Shown here piece after piece: positions 33,719-43,069 of a stretch of DNA of 64,000 nucleotides (its first letter is position 1; every line of letters begins with the position of its first letter). Under the pieces are notes generated by a model. It made no database searches and was not told the DNA's origin. It saw nothing but the letters and a program-made list of their open reading frames with translations. Position numbers and translations under genes: made by a program. The DNA comes from Ignavibacteriales bacterium UBA1304 (GTDB lineage: Bacteria; Bacteroidota; Ignavibacteria; Ignavibacteriales; Ignavibacteriaceae), in contig DBTY01000038.1 of NCBI GenBank assembly GCA_002307295.1, positions 1-64,000 of the forward strand. The letters run 5' to 3'.

Positions 33719-36417
33719 ATGAAAACCGTAAAACAAAATCATAGCGCCGCTTTCTTTCTTTCTTATTAATAACACAAGTAACTTCGGCAAGTTTATTTGC
33801 ACAGGAGAATACTGTAAAAGATAATAAAAGGAAGTTTTATTATACGCTCGAAGAAGTTCGAAATATGTGTGGAATACATTTTACAGTTGAAGAACGGGAA
33901 AAGCGAAAGATCAAAGAGGATAGTCTCTATAAGGCATATCTGAAATCAAAAAGCCTAAGAAAAACTACAAACGTCAATACTGTACCTAATTGGCGGAGTT
34001 TTATGGAACCAGTTGAAAATCAGGGAACTTGCGGCAGCTGTTGGGCTTATGGTCCTACGGGCGCTGTAGAAGGAGCAATTCAGTATTACGTTGGAAGCAA
34101 TATTGGGTTGGATTTGGATGAAAATGACGTGTTTACAAACAGCGGAGGCGGAAATTGCAATGGAGGAGATGTTGGCGCTGCCCTAAGCTATATAGAGAAT
34201 TCAAGAGTTCCGACGAAAGCTGGGTTAACCTCATATCCAAATCTTGCAGGCGTTAAATATTCAATTACCGGGTATCCCGATGTTTCTGGAATTGATAATA
34301 TAAAAGCTGCGCTTGCATATAGTCCGGTAGTTGCAACTTTTGATGTATATCAAGATTTTCAAAATGTATTTGCACCATCAAAAAACAATGTTTATAAATG
34401 GGATAAAGTATCTGCGTATGTTGCCGGGCATGCTGTTGTAATTATAGGTTATGACGATAATAAGGAATGCTGGATATGTAAAAACAGTTGGGGTACTGGC
34501 TGGGGATACTGGGGCGGATATTTTAATATTGGATATGGCGAATGTAATATAGAAGTTAGTTGTAATACGATTTCAGTAAATCAAAGCTGTCTGGCTAAGA
34601 TTGTCCCGAATATGATTTCTTCCTTAAATACTGCAATGAGCTATCCGTTTGCAGCAGCTGAATCAGCTTATGTTTTGGGTAATGCTTCTCTCACTGCCAA
34701 TATAAGCGTTCCTTCCGGGGTTACGCTAAATATAAATTCTGGAGCGGCGTTAACCTTAGGTTCAAGTAACTTATTTATTGATGGCGGGAATTTGAATAAC
34801 AGCGGTTCTTTTACCGGACTAAAAGATTATCTTAAAACCGGGAACAATATTATGGGATATTGTTCAACAATTCAGGCTGCAGTTAACCATTCTACATCCT
34901 CACAAACGGTAGAACTGTTAAACCAGACTTTTAACGAAAATATTTCTGTTTCAAATAAAACTTCACAGAACTATCTTACAATAACAGGGCAGGGAATAAA
35001 TAATTCAATAATAAACGGGAGCGTCTATCTTTATAATTCTGGTAATATTGAGATAGAAAACCTTAAAATAGTAGGTAATAAAATCACTTCTAATACGATG
35101 GCACGGCCAACAATTAGCAATGTACAGTTTGTAATGCCTTATGGCAATACAGTTTTCTCAGCTACAAATACGTCAGCCGTAACAATTGATAATATAATAG
35201 TAAATAATGACCCGGGGTCAGGCGAAGACCCTTGTCTTAATATCAGCGCCGCATCAGGAGATGTAACTAATAGTAATATAACCGGGCAGTTAGTGGGTGT
35301 TAGTTTAACTGGCAATTCAAGCTTTAATGTACAGTCTAATAGTTTCTGTAATAATGAAGAGGATGTATATGCGGCAAGCCCGGCTTTTGCATATTGCCGC
35401 GATAACACTTACAGTAGTTTGAGCAGTTTGCATTATTTTGGGAATGTAATGTTTCTTGGGGATTCTACATTCTGCGGTTCAACTAAAGCTGCAAAACCAC
35501 TTAATAAAGTTAAAAGAGACGGCGGTTCAACAGTTCGTTCAAAAGAACTTGAGGAAGTTGAAAACCTTTATCTGGGTGTACTTAAAAATATTAGAGATAA
35601 CAGCAATGGCGCAATTAATCTTGATAATTATTATGCCAGTTTTCTTCCGGTAATAAACAAGGCTCAAAGCGCAATAGAGAATAATCCGGAATCAGAAGAG
35701 AATAAAGTCTTTTGGGACAGAATATCTTCCTGTTACTTATTATGCGGTAAAGAAGAATTACAACAGGCATATTTTGGAAGCATAATGAATAATGTGAAAT
35801 ATTCAAAGCTGAAATACAATGCTGAAAAATATCTTATTGATTATTATGTCCACATAAAAGATTATCCAAACGCTTTATCAACTGCTGATAATATTTTGAC
35901 CAATTGCTCCAGCGATAAAGACTTGTATAGTAATATCCTTTTTACAAAAGGATTGCTTTATGCTAATAACTTAAGCAACACGGAAAAGGCTATAACTGCA
36001 TTTAGCGAAATAATTAGTAATTATCCTGAAAGCTCAATAAAGCCATTTGCAAAAAATGAATTAGAACGAATTTGCAGCAACTGCTCTGCAAACGGCAGTA
36101 ATACAGATATAAAAGCTGGCGAAACTATTGAAAGCGGCAATTATCCTAATCCTTTTAATCCAAGCACAACAATAAAATATACGCTTCCGCAATTATCAAA
36201 TGTTACGGTAGTTATCTATGACATATTGGGACGCGTAGTAAAGTCGTTTAATGTAAATACTCAGGTTGTTGGCAAACAATCGCTTGTATGGAATGGAACT
36301 AATGACTTTAACCAAAGCGTGGCAAGCGGAATATATATATGCCGGATAAAAGCGGTATCTCTTGAACAATCGGGTAAGATATTCGAAAAATCGTCGAAAC
36401 TTCTTTTAATGAAGTAA
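33719..36417 (+). CDS. Secreted papain-like (C1A) cysteine protease with T9SS sorting domain; signal-peptide frame broken
   Basis: The mature region is intact: catalytic Cys about residue 109 (NQGTCGSCWAYG), His about 239 (GHAVVIIGYDD) and Asn about 257 (CKNSWGTGWGYWGG), then a beta-helix-like repeat region, a helical TPR-like stretch, and a C-terminal sorting domain starting NYPNPFNPSTTIKY. The best start is ATG 33719 behind AAGGAG, but its frame stops at 33767. Frame continues only if one more TTTC unit is added to the (TTTC)3 tract at 33751-33762; then a full signal peptide ending SASLFAQ is restored and the protein has 900 residues. As given, only an internal ATG at 33865, without signal peptide, opens the body. 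Confidence 0.85.
33751..33764 (+). repeat. TTTC tetranucleotide tract in the protease signal-peptide codons
   Basis: Three TTTC units plus TT lie in the h-region of the signal peptide. Three units put the start out of frame with the protease; four units would join them. It is a short tract, so it may be a mutation, a slippage site or an assembly fault. Confidence 0.7.
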
Positions 36418-36431
36418 TCTTTTAATATAGC

Positions 36432-36452
36432 AGCCGGGTTTATAACCCGGCT
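36432..36452. repeat. Perfect hairpin between protease and lipoprotein genes
   Basis: AGCCGGGTT (36432-36440) and AACCCGGCT (36444-36452) form a 9-bp stem with the loop TAT. There is no U-run on either strand, so it is not a classic terminator; it could be a dispersed palindrome or a processing site. Confidence 0.5.
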
Positions 36453-36481
36453 GGATAATTTAAACAAAAAACGGCTTTTGT

Positions 36482-37567
36482 ATGAAAAATTTAAGGATCC
36501 TTTTGCTTATTATTCCCTTTATTGTAATAATCACTGGTTGCAAAGATAGCGTTGTGAATCCTGTAGATGAATTAAGCTCTAAATATCAGCTTTGTTTTAA
36601 TAAATGGATTAATAATAATTGGGAAGTTTGTTTATATTCGGCTAATACAGGGACGACTAATATTTCAAACCTGAAACGGGAAGATTCGGAACAATCAATT
36701 TCACCCAATGGAAGATATATCGTATATACTCATTTTAATATTATAGATACGGATATTTATTTATACGATATTGAAACCGGAACTACAACTGATTTAACGC
36801 CAGGAGATGAAATTGACGAATCGCAGCCGCATTGGACTCCGGACGGAAAGAAAATAATATATGCTTATCATCAAATAGGTAAGAACCTTTGTTCATATAT
36901 AATGAATCTGGATGGTTCAGGTAAAAAGAAAATTATGGATTTCTCTGGCATGATATTTTTCTTGCCCGATGGTTATAATTTTATATGTTTGCCTACAAGT
37001 GCGGATGACGAAACAGCTAACTATATTTACAAGGCAAATATAGACGGTTCTTCTTTAGTGAAAATACTTGATTTGAATACATATAAAAACAATGAGTATT
37101 ACTTTAATGATTTTAATCCATTCAGTAAAGAATTATTGTTGTTTACTTCCGCTAAAGATAAAAGCGTTATGGAGACGTATAATATAGAGACGGGTAAAGC
37201 GGAAGAGATTTATAGCCAGACTGACGGTTGTTTATCGTATCCAAGATATTCAAATGATTATTCAAAAATAGTATTTACATTTTTAAAAAACGATAATACG
37301 CTACAACGGCTGATTGTTTATGATATAGTGTCAAAAACTACAAAAACATTAGTCGAATTAAAAACTTCAGAAGGGCGCTTTGACTATAATCCAATTTTAT
37401 TCTCGCCCAATGACAAGTATGTGGTTTATACGAAAAATGTTAATATTCCAAATGCTACATCGCTGGCATGGAACTCATATACATATACAGTGAATGTTGC
37501 TACAGGCGATATTAAATATATAGACGAGGGGGCAAGCCCTGTTTGGAACCCAAGACTGCCGTATTAA
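36482..37567 (+). CDS. Lipoprotein with TolB/PD40-type beta-propeller
   Basis: This 361-residue protein begins with a lipoprotein signal (MKNLRILLLIIPFIVIITGC), so the mature N-terminus is Cys20. The rest consists of propeller blades with the WTPDGKKIIYAYH and SPNGRYIVYTHFN pattern of PD40/TolB repeats. It is probably anchored to a membrane and faces the periplasm or surface. It lies 64 bases after the T9SS protease, on the same strand but across a hairpin. PD40 proteins bind partners rather than catalyse; I do not assign a specific function. Confidence 0.75.
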   Translation: MKNLRILLLIIPFIVIITGCKDSVVNPVDELSSKYQLCFNKWINNNWEVCLYSANTGTTNISNLKREDSEQSISPNGRYIVYTHFNIIDTDIYLYDIETGTTTDLTPGDEIDESQPHWTPDGKKIIYAYHQIGKNLCSYIMNLDGSGKKKIMDFSGMIFFLPDGYNFICLPTSADDETANYIYKANIDGSSLVKILDLNTYKNNEYYFNDFNPFSKELLLFTSAKDKSVMETYNIETGKAEEIYSQTDGCLSYPRYSNDYSKIVFTFLKNDNTLQRLIVYDIVSKTTKTLVELKTSEGRFDYNPILFSPNDKYVVYTKNVNIPNATSLAWNSYTYTVNVATGDIKYIDEGASPVWNPRLPY

Positions 37568-37684
37568 TAATGGGTTAAGTAAAATTAGAGTTTATTATAT
37601 GGGGAATCCTTCCTTTTTCTTTGCCCTGTTGTTTAATTAATAGTTAATATTTAGTATCTTTCAGGCTGCAAATCATTAATAATT

Positions 37685-38566
37685 ATGGCAGATAAGATGA
37701 ATATGACTGAACAAAGCAGAAAAGACGCAATTAACGCACAGAGACTTGAAATAACTGAATATCATATCTATACCCGGCTGGCGGAGATTAATAAAGATAC
37801 AAAAAACGCAGAAGTTCTTAGGAATATAGGCAAACAGGAAAAAGGACACGCGGCATTTTGGAAAAAAATTACCGGAATAGAAGTTAAGCCAAACAAACTA
37901 CGAATTTTTATTATGGTTTTACTTGCGCGTATGCTTGGACTTTCGTTCATGCTGAAAAAGATGGAAAAAAACGAAGGAACCGGCTCAAAACGTTACGACG
38001 AACTTTATTCGGTCTTTCCGGAAGCTAAAGGGCTTGCGCAGGAAGAACGCGCGCATGAAAAAGCTCTGCTTGGAATGCTTTACGAAGAACATTTGCAGTA
38101 CGTCGGTTCTATTGTACTTGGACTTAACGACGCGCTTGTTGAACTGACAGGTTCGCTTGCTGGTTTTACGCTTGCATTAGGCAGCACAAAAATTATTTCC
38201 TTAGCCGGATTGGTAACCGGGGTTTCGGCGGCTTTATCTATGGCCGCGTCCGATTATTTATCATCAAAATCTGACGGCGAAGAAAATGCCGGAAAATCTG
38301 CCGTTTATACGGGTATTGCATATATTATTACAGTAGTTTTGCTGATACTGCCGTTTTTACTTTTGGCGGATAAGTTAATAGCTCTTACAATTACCCTTAT
38401 TGTAGCCGTGCTTATTATATTCTGTTTTAACTATTATATATCGGTAGCTAAGGATCTGGATTTTAAGAGGCGTTTTCTTGAAATGACTATTATAAGCCTA
38501 AGCGTAGCTGCGTTTTCGTTCCTTGTCGGTTACGGTTTAAAAACACTCCTTGGCGTGGATATGTAA
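37685..38566 (+). CDS. Rubrerythrin-like ferritin fused to VIT1/CCC1 transporter (MbfA type)
   Basis: The first 140 residues form a ferritin-like helical domain with metal-ligand candidates in EITEYHIY, GKQEKGHAAFW and EERAHEKALL. The last 150 form a VIT1/CCC1 membrane domain with LVELTGSLAGFTLALG and SMAASDYLS, and about five membrane segments. This is the fused architecture of MbfA, an inner-membrane iron exporter induced by excess iron or acid in alpha-proteobacteria. Iron or manganese export is the likely role. The gene stands alone. No iron-regulator site was recognised upstream. Confidence 0.85.
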   Translation: MADKMNMTEQSRKDAINAQRLEITEYHIYTRLAEINKDTKNAEVLRNIGKQEKGHAAFWKKITGIEVKPNKLRIFIMVLLARMLGLSFMLKKMEKNEGTGSKRYDELYSVFPEAKGLAQEERAHEKALLGMLYEEHLQYVGSIVLGLNDALVELTGSLAGFTLALGSTKIISLAGLVTGVSAALSMAASDYLSSKSDGEENAGKSAVYTGIAYIITVVLLILPFLLLADKLIALTITLIVAVLIIFCFNYYISVAKDLDFKRRFLEMTIISLSVAAFSFLVGYGLKTLLGVDM

Positions 38567-38701
38567 TTAGTGCGAATGAATCAGAAAAATTATAATAACC
38601 AGAATCAGGCATAAAATATAATCTTGCGTTTTGGGCTGAAATCAAATACTAATTATAGTATATTTAAAACTTTAATTTAAGAATAATTTACGGATAAGAA
38701 A

Positions 38702-40741
38702 TTGTCAACTGAAAAAATATTAGTCACTTCCGCATTGCCTTATGCAAACGGACCAATACATCTTGGGCACCTTAGCGGAGCTTATCTGCCAGCCGATATT
38801 TATGTTAGATACCAGAGACTTAAAGGGCGCGATATCCTTTTTATTGGCGGCTCGGACGAACATGGCGTTCCTATTACAATTAGCGCCGATAAAGAGCACG
38901 TTAGTCCTAAGGTTATTATTGATAGATATCACGAGCTGAATAAAAAAGCATTTGAACAATTTGGAATGAGCTTCGACATTTATTCCAGAACAAGTCTGCC
39001 TATTCATCACGAAACCTCAAAAGAATTTTTCTTAGAGTTTTATAACCGCGGAATATTGAATAAGACAAAAAGTCTTCAGTTTTATGACGAAAAAGCAAAA
39101 ATGTTTTTGCCGGATAGATATGTGGAGGGCACATGCCCTAACTGCGGAGCAGAAGGAGCAAGAAGCGACGAATGTGAAAACTGCGGAGCTTTATATGACC
39201 CAAATTCACTAAAGGATCCTAAAAGCAAAATTACAGGTCAGACTCCCGTTCTTAAAGAAACTTCTCATTGGTTTTTCCCTCTTGGAAAATATCAGGAAAA
39301 ACTTGAAAAATATGTAGACGAAATGAATAAAAAATACGGCTGGAAAGACAACGTTCTTCAATATTGCAGAGGCTGGTTTAAAAGCGGTCTGCAGGATAGA
39401 GCCGTAACAAGAGACCTTGACTGGGGTATAAAAGTGCCGGTTGAAGGCGCTGAAGGGAAAGTCCTTTATGTTTGGTTTGACGCGGTTCTTGGATATATTT
39501 CGGCCACAAAAGAGCTTTCAATTCAATTAGGTAAAAAAGATCTTTGGAGAGAATACTGGCAGGGTAAAGATACTAAATATGTAGCCTTCATCGGTAAAGA
39601 TAACGTAGTGTTTCACTGCATAGTTTTTCCTGCAATGCTTATGGCCTGGAACGAAGGCGATAAGGAAAAATATATTCTTCCTCAAAATGTGCCGGCAAAT
39701 GAATTCCTGAATTTTGAAGGAAAAAAATTCTCTAAAAGCAGAAACTGGGGAATAGACGTAATAGACTTTTTAAAACTTTTCCCTGCGGATTCTCTTAGGT
39801 ACGCTTTGGTTTCTAATCTTCCTGAAACCAGGGATTCTGATTTTCAGTGGAAAGAGTTTCAAGCAAGGAACAACAGCGAACTTGCTGATATACTTGGTAA
39901 TTTTATAAACAGAACTCTTACCTTTGTTCATAAACATTTTGAAGGCAAAGTTCCGCAGAAAGTGAAATTGGAAAGTATTGACGAAGAGATGCTTAAATTA
40001 ATAGCCTCTTATCCTGCAAAAGTATCCGCGCTGTTAGAGCGTTATAAAATAAAAGATTCTGTGCAGGAAGTAATGAACCTTGCGCGCGCGGCTAATAAAT
40101 ATTTTAACGATTCCGAACCATGGAAGACTGTAAAAGCTGATAAAGAAAAATGCGCTGCAACTTTATACGTTTCTCTTCAAACAATATATACGCTTGCAGA
40201 ACTTCTTGAACCGGTTATTCCTTTTGCTTCCGGGAAAATATTTAAGATGCTTAATGCAGAAAAAACTTTATGGGATAAATGCGGAGAAGAAAATCTGCCT
40301 GCAGGGCATATATTAAATAAACCGGATATCCTGTTTGTAAAAATTGAAGACGAAGTTATTGAAAAACAAATTAACAGTCTTGGCAAAGCTCCGGGCGAAG
40401 AAGAAAAAGAAGACGATAGTATTTCGATTGACGACTTTCTTAAAGCGCAATTGAAAGTGGCTAAAGTTATTAGCGCCGAAAACATTCCCAAAAGCGAAAA
40501 ACTGCTTAAACTGAAAGTTGATTTAGGCAATGAAGAACGGCAGATAATAGCGGGCATAGCAAAGAGCTATACTCCTGCCGATATACTAGGCAAAAACGTA
40601 GTGATAGTAGCAAATTTAAAACCAGCTAAACTAATGGGACTCGAATCGCGCGGAATGGTTTTGGCAGTAGAAACTAAAGACGGAAAGCTTAACGTGTTAA
40701 ACGTAGACGATTCCGTTGAGAAAGGCGCAAGAGTAAGGTAA
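38702..40741 (+). CDS. metG: Methionyl-tRNA synthetase with C-terminal tRNA-binding domain
   Basis: The enzyme charges tRNA-Met. The HIGH-type motif is HLGHLSGAYLPADIY near residue 21, a zinc knuckle follows (CPNCGAEGARSDECENCG), and the KMSKS-type motif is KKFSKSRNWG. The last 110 residues (SIDDFLKAQLKVAKVISAEN onwards) form the Trbp111/EMAP-like tRNA-binding domain that also drives dimer formation. At 679 residues it is the long bacterial form. The start is TTG 38702, with no ATG nearby in frame and the conserved ILVTSALPYANGPIHLGH following at once. A T9SS subtilase gene follows 22 bases later. Confidence 0.96.
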   Translation: MSTEKILVTSALPYANGPIHLGHLSGAYLPADIYVRYQRLKGRDILFIGGSDEHGVPITISADKEHVSPKVIIDRYHELNKKAFEQFGMSFDIYSRTSLPIHHETSKEFFLEFYNRGILNKTKSLQFYDEKAKMFLPDRYVEGTCPNCGAEGARSDECENCGALYDPNSLKDPKSKITGQTPVLKETSHWFFPLGKYQEKLEKYVDEMNKKYGWKDNVLQYCRGWFKSGLQDRAVTRDLDWGIKVPVEGAEGKVLYVWFDAVLGYISATKELSIQLGKKDLWREYWQGKDTKYVAFIGKDNVVFHCIVFPAMLMAWNEGDKEKYILPQNVPANEFLNFEGKKFSKSRNWGIDVIDFLKLFPADSLRYALVSNLPETRDSDFQWKEFQARNNSELADILGNFINRTLTFVHKHFEGKVPQKVKLESIDEEMLKLIASYPAKVSALLERYKIKDSVQEVMNLARAANKYFNDSEPWKTVKADKEKCAATLYVSLQTIYTLAELLEPVIPFASGKIFKMLNAEKTLWDKCGEENLPAGHILNKPDILFVKIEDEVIEKQINSLGKAPGEEEKEDDSISIDDFLKAQLKVAKVISAENIPKSEKLLKLKVDLGNEERQIIAGIAKSYTPADILGKNVVIVANLKPAKLMGLESRGMVLAVETKDGKLNVLNVDDSVEKGARVR

Positions 40742-40763
40742 AAATTTATAAGCAGGCAAAAAT

Positions 40764-42788
40764 ATGAAGAAGATTGTTATATACTTAGCTATTCTTTTAT
40801 TCACGGTTGTAAACGTTCAGGCGGGAACGCGAAAAATTACTAAAGAGCTTGACGCAAAAATTCAAATTGCGCAGGACGACGCAGATATTTTGATTTGGGC
40901 GTTCTTCAAAGATAAAGGCGGAAGTAATGAACAGCTTTATAAACAACCTCAATCGGTAGTAAGCGAAAAATCGTTGCAGCGCAGAGCAAAAGTTTTTGCT
41001 CAAAGCTCATTGATTGACGAAACTGATTTGCCTGTTAATGCAGGTTACATTTCTGCGCTGACAGCGCAGGGCTTCAAAGTAAAGCAGGTTTCAAAATGGC
41101 TTAATGGCGTAAGCGGATATATTAAAAAAGCTCAACTATCTAAAATTTCCGCATTAGAATGCGTCGCTTATGCTGATATTGTTTATAAATTGAAAAAAGA
41201 AACTCCTGTAACAGAGGCGCTTAATAAAACAGCTTCGGCAATCAAACAGCCTGCCGGAGTTTATTCGCTCGATTACGGCGCTTCTTATACGCAGTTGAAA
41301 CAAATTAATGTTCCCGCAGTTCACGATTTAGGAATAACTGGCGCAGGAGTAGTTATAGGATCGTTTGACGCAGGCTTTAGCAACCTTGCTCATGAAGCGT
41401 TTGCCTCAATGAAAATAATTGCTCAATATGATTTTGTTAATAACCGTTCTTATGTCGGAAACGGTCAGGGCGGGATGGGAGACGGTACTCATGGAACCGA
41501 AACTTTATCTACTATTGGCGGTTATAAACCGGGTCAATTAATAGGACCCGCTTATGGAGCAAAATTTATTCTTGCTAAAACTGAAAATACCGATAGCGAA
41601 ACTCCTGTTGAAGAAGACAATTGGATAGCGGCAGCTGAATGGGCCGATAGTATTGGCGTCGACGTTATCACGTCTTCATTAGGCTACGTTGAGTTTGATG
41701 CGCCTTATCAAAGTTATACCTGGCAAAGTATGGACGGCAAAACATGCCGCATAACTATTGCGGCCGATCTTGCAGTCCAAAAGGGAATTGTAGTTGTTAA
41801 TTCTGCAGGCAACGATGGATATAATGCCGATCACAATACGCTTGGAGCTCCATCCGACGGGTTTTATGTAATTACAGCCGGAGCAGTTACTTCAACCGGA
41901 GAAATATCTTATTTTAGCAGCGTGGGCAATACTGTTGACGGAAGAACAAAACCTGATGTAATGGCTATGGGGTCAAACGTTGTCGTAGCAAGTCCTTATT
42001 CAACTACCGGGTATACTAATGCAAACGGAACGTCATTTAGCTGTCCGTTATCGGCCGGGGTTGCGGCGTTGATCTTATCTGCAAAACCTTCTCTAACCCC
42101 TTTGCAGGTGCGCGACGCAATGAGAACTACCGCTTCTAACAGCGCTTCTCCAAACAGACAATATGGCTGGGGAGTATTAGACGCATTGAAGGCGGTAAAT
42201 TCAGCTACGGTCCCAGTTGAACTAACTTCATTTTCGGCTAACCTGAATAAAAGCGCGGTTTTGTTAAATTGGACTACGGCAACGGAAAAAAATAATTACG
42301 GCTTTGAAATTGAAAGGGGAACAAGAGACGCTAACGATTTATCAAAAATTAACTGGATAGCCGTCGGTTTTAAGAAAGGAAACGGAACTACCGTAACAGT
42401 TAATAATTATTCATTTACGGATAAATTAATGTCATCCGGCGTTTATATTTATAGAATAAAACAAATGGATTATGACGGCTCTTATGCGTATAGCAAAGAA
42501 GTAAACGTTGATTATAGCTTCCCATCCGATTTTGTAATGTACCAGAATTATCCTAACCCATTTAATCCTTCTACAAATATAACTTTTTCTATTCCTTTAA
42601 AAACTAACGTTCGCCTAGCGGTTATGGATATTTTAGGAAGGGAAGTTTGCCAATTGTACAAAGGAGAATTAAGCCAGGGATTGCATTCATTCCAGTTTGA
42701 CGGAAGCAGAATGTCAAGCGGAACTTATTTTGTTCGTTTAGAAAGCGGAGCTTTTAATAAAACGATTAAAATTCAACTGATGAAATAA
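40764..42788 (+). CDS. Secreted subtilisin-like (S8) protease with T9SS sorting domain
   Basis: The 674-residue protein has a signal peptide (MKKIVIYLAILLFTVVNVQA), a propeptide of about 150 residues, and a subtilase domain with Asp202 (SFDAGFSN), His243 (DGTHGTETL) and Ser424 (NGTSFSCPLSAG). A fibronectin-like linker starting VELTSFSANLNKSAVLLNW follows, then the sorting domain NYPNPFNPSTNITFSIP. Secretion would use the Sec system and then T9SS, whose genes are not in the window. Normal surface attachment or release is inferred from the sorting domain. It shares only the C-terminal module with the papain-like protease at 33719. Confidence 0.92.
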   Translation: MKKIVIYLAILLFTVVNVQAGTRKITKELDAKIQIAQDDADILIWAFFKDKGGSNEQLYKQPQSVVSEKSLQRRAKVFAQSSLIDETDLPVNAGYISALTAQGFKVKQVSKWLNGVSGYIKKAQLSKISALECVAYADIVYKLKKETPVTEALNKTASAIKQPAGVYSLDYGASYTQLKQINVPAVHDLGITGAGVVIGSFDAGFSNLAHEAFASMKIIAQYDFVNNRSYVGNGQGGMGDGTHGTETLSTIGGYKPGQLIGPAYGAKFILAKTENTDSETPVEEDNWIAAAEWADSIGVDVITSSLGYVEFDAPYQSYTWQSMDGKTCRITIAADLAVQKGIVVVNSAGNDGYNADHNTLGAPSDGFYVITAGAVTSTGEISYFSSVGNTVDGRTKPDVMAMGSNVVVASPYSTTGYTNANGTSFSCPLSAGVAALILSAKPSLTPLQVRDAMRTTASNSASPNRQYGWGVLDALKAVNSATVPVELTSFSANLNKSAVLLNWTTATEKNNYGFEIERGTRDANDLSKINWIAVGFKKGNGTTVTVNNYSFTDKLMSSGVYIYRIKQMDYDGSYAYSKEVNVDYSFPSDFVMYQNYPNPFNPSTNITFSIPLKTNVRLAVMDILGREVCQLYKGELSQGLHSFQFDGSRMSSGTYFVRLESGAFNKTIKIQLMK

Positions 42789-43069
42789 TTTTGCAATCAA
42801 GTTTACAAAAGCGCGCACTTTATCTTATATAAATAACAAAGTTACATAAGGGCGGATGCGGAATATAATTTTGTATGCTATGGTCTAAAGTTTAATCCGG
42901 TCAAGTCGGTTTTTTCTATTGATCAAGCGTCTTTAACTAATGCAAATACGACTAAAATTTAATTTACTAGCAATCCTTGAATAAGCATTTACCTTGATTT
43001 TCAGAATTGCATTAACTAAACTAATAAGCTAAGATTTATATTTTTTTAAACTATATGGAGAGAATAGTA
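42789..43069. other. Gene-free region before the chaperone operon
   Basis: No gene is seen. TAATTTTG at 42866-42873 matches the Bacteroidota -7 element, but no TTG lies at the right distance upstream, so I do not call a promoter. No convincing terminator for the subtilase gene was found. Confidence 0.3.

Noticed and set aside
36432..36452. Rho-independent terminator after the protease gene
   Set aside because: The stem is perfect but has no U-tract on either strand.
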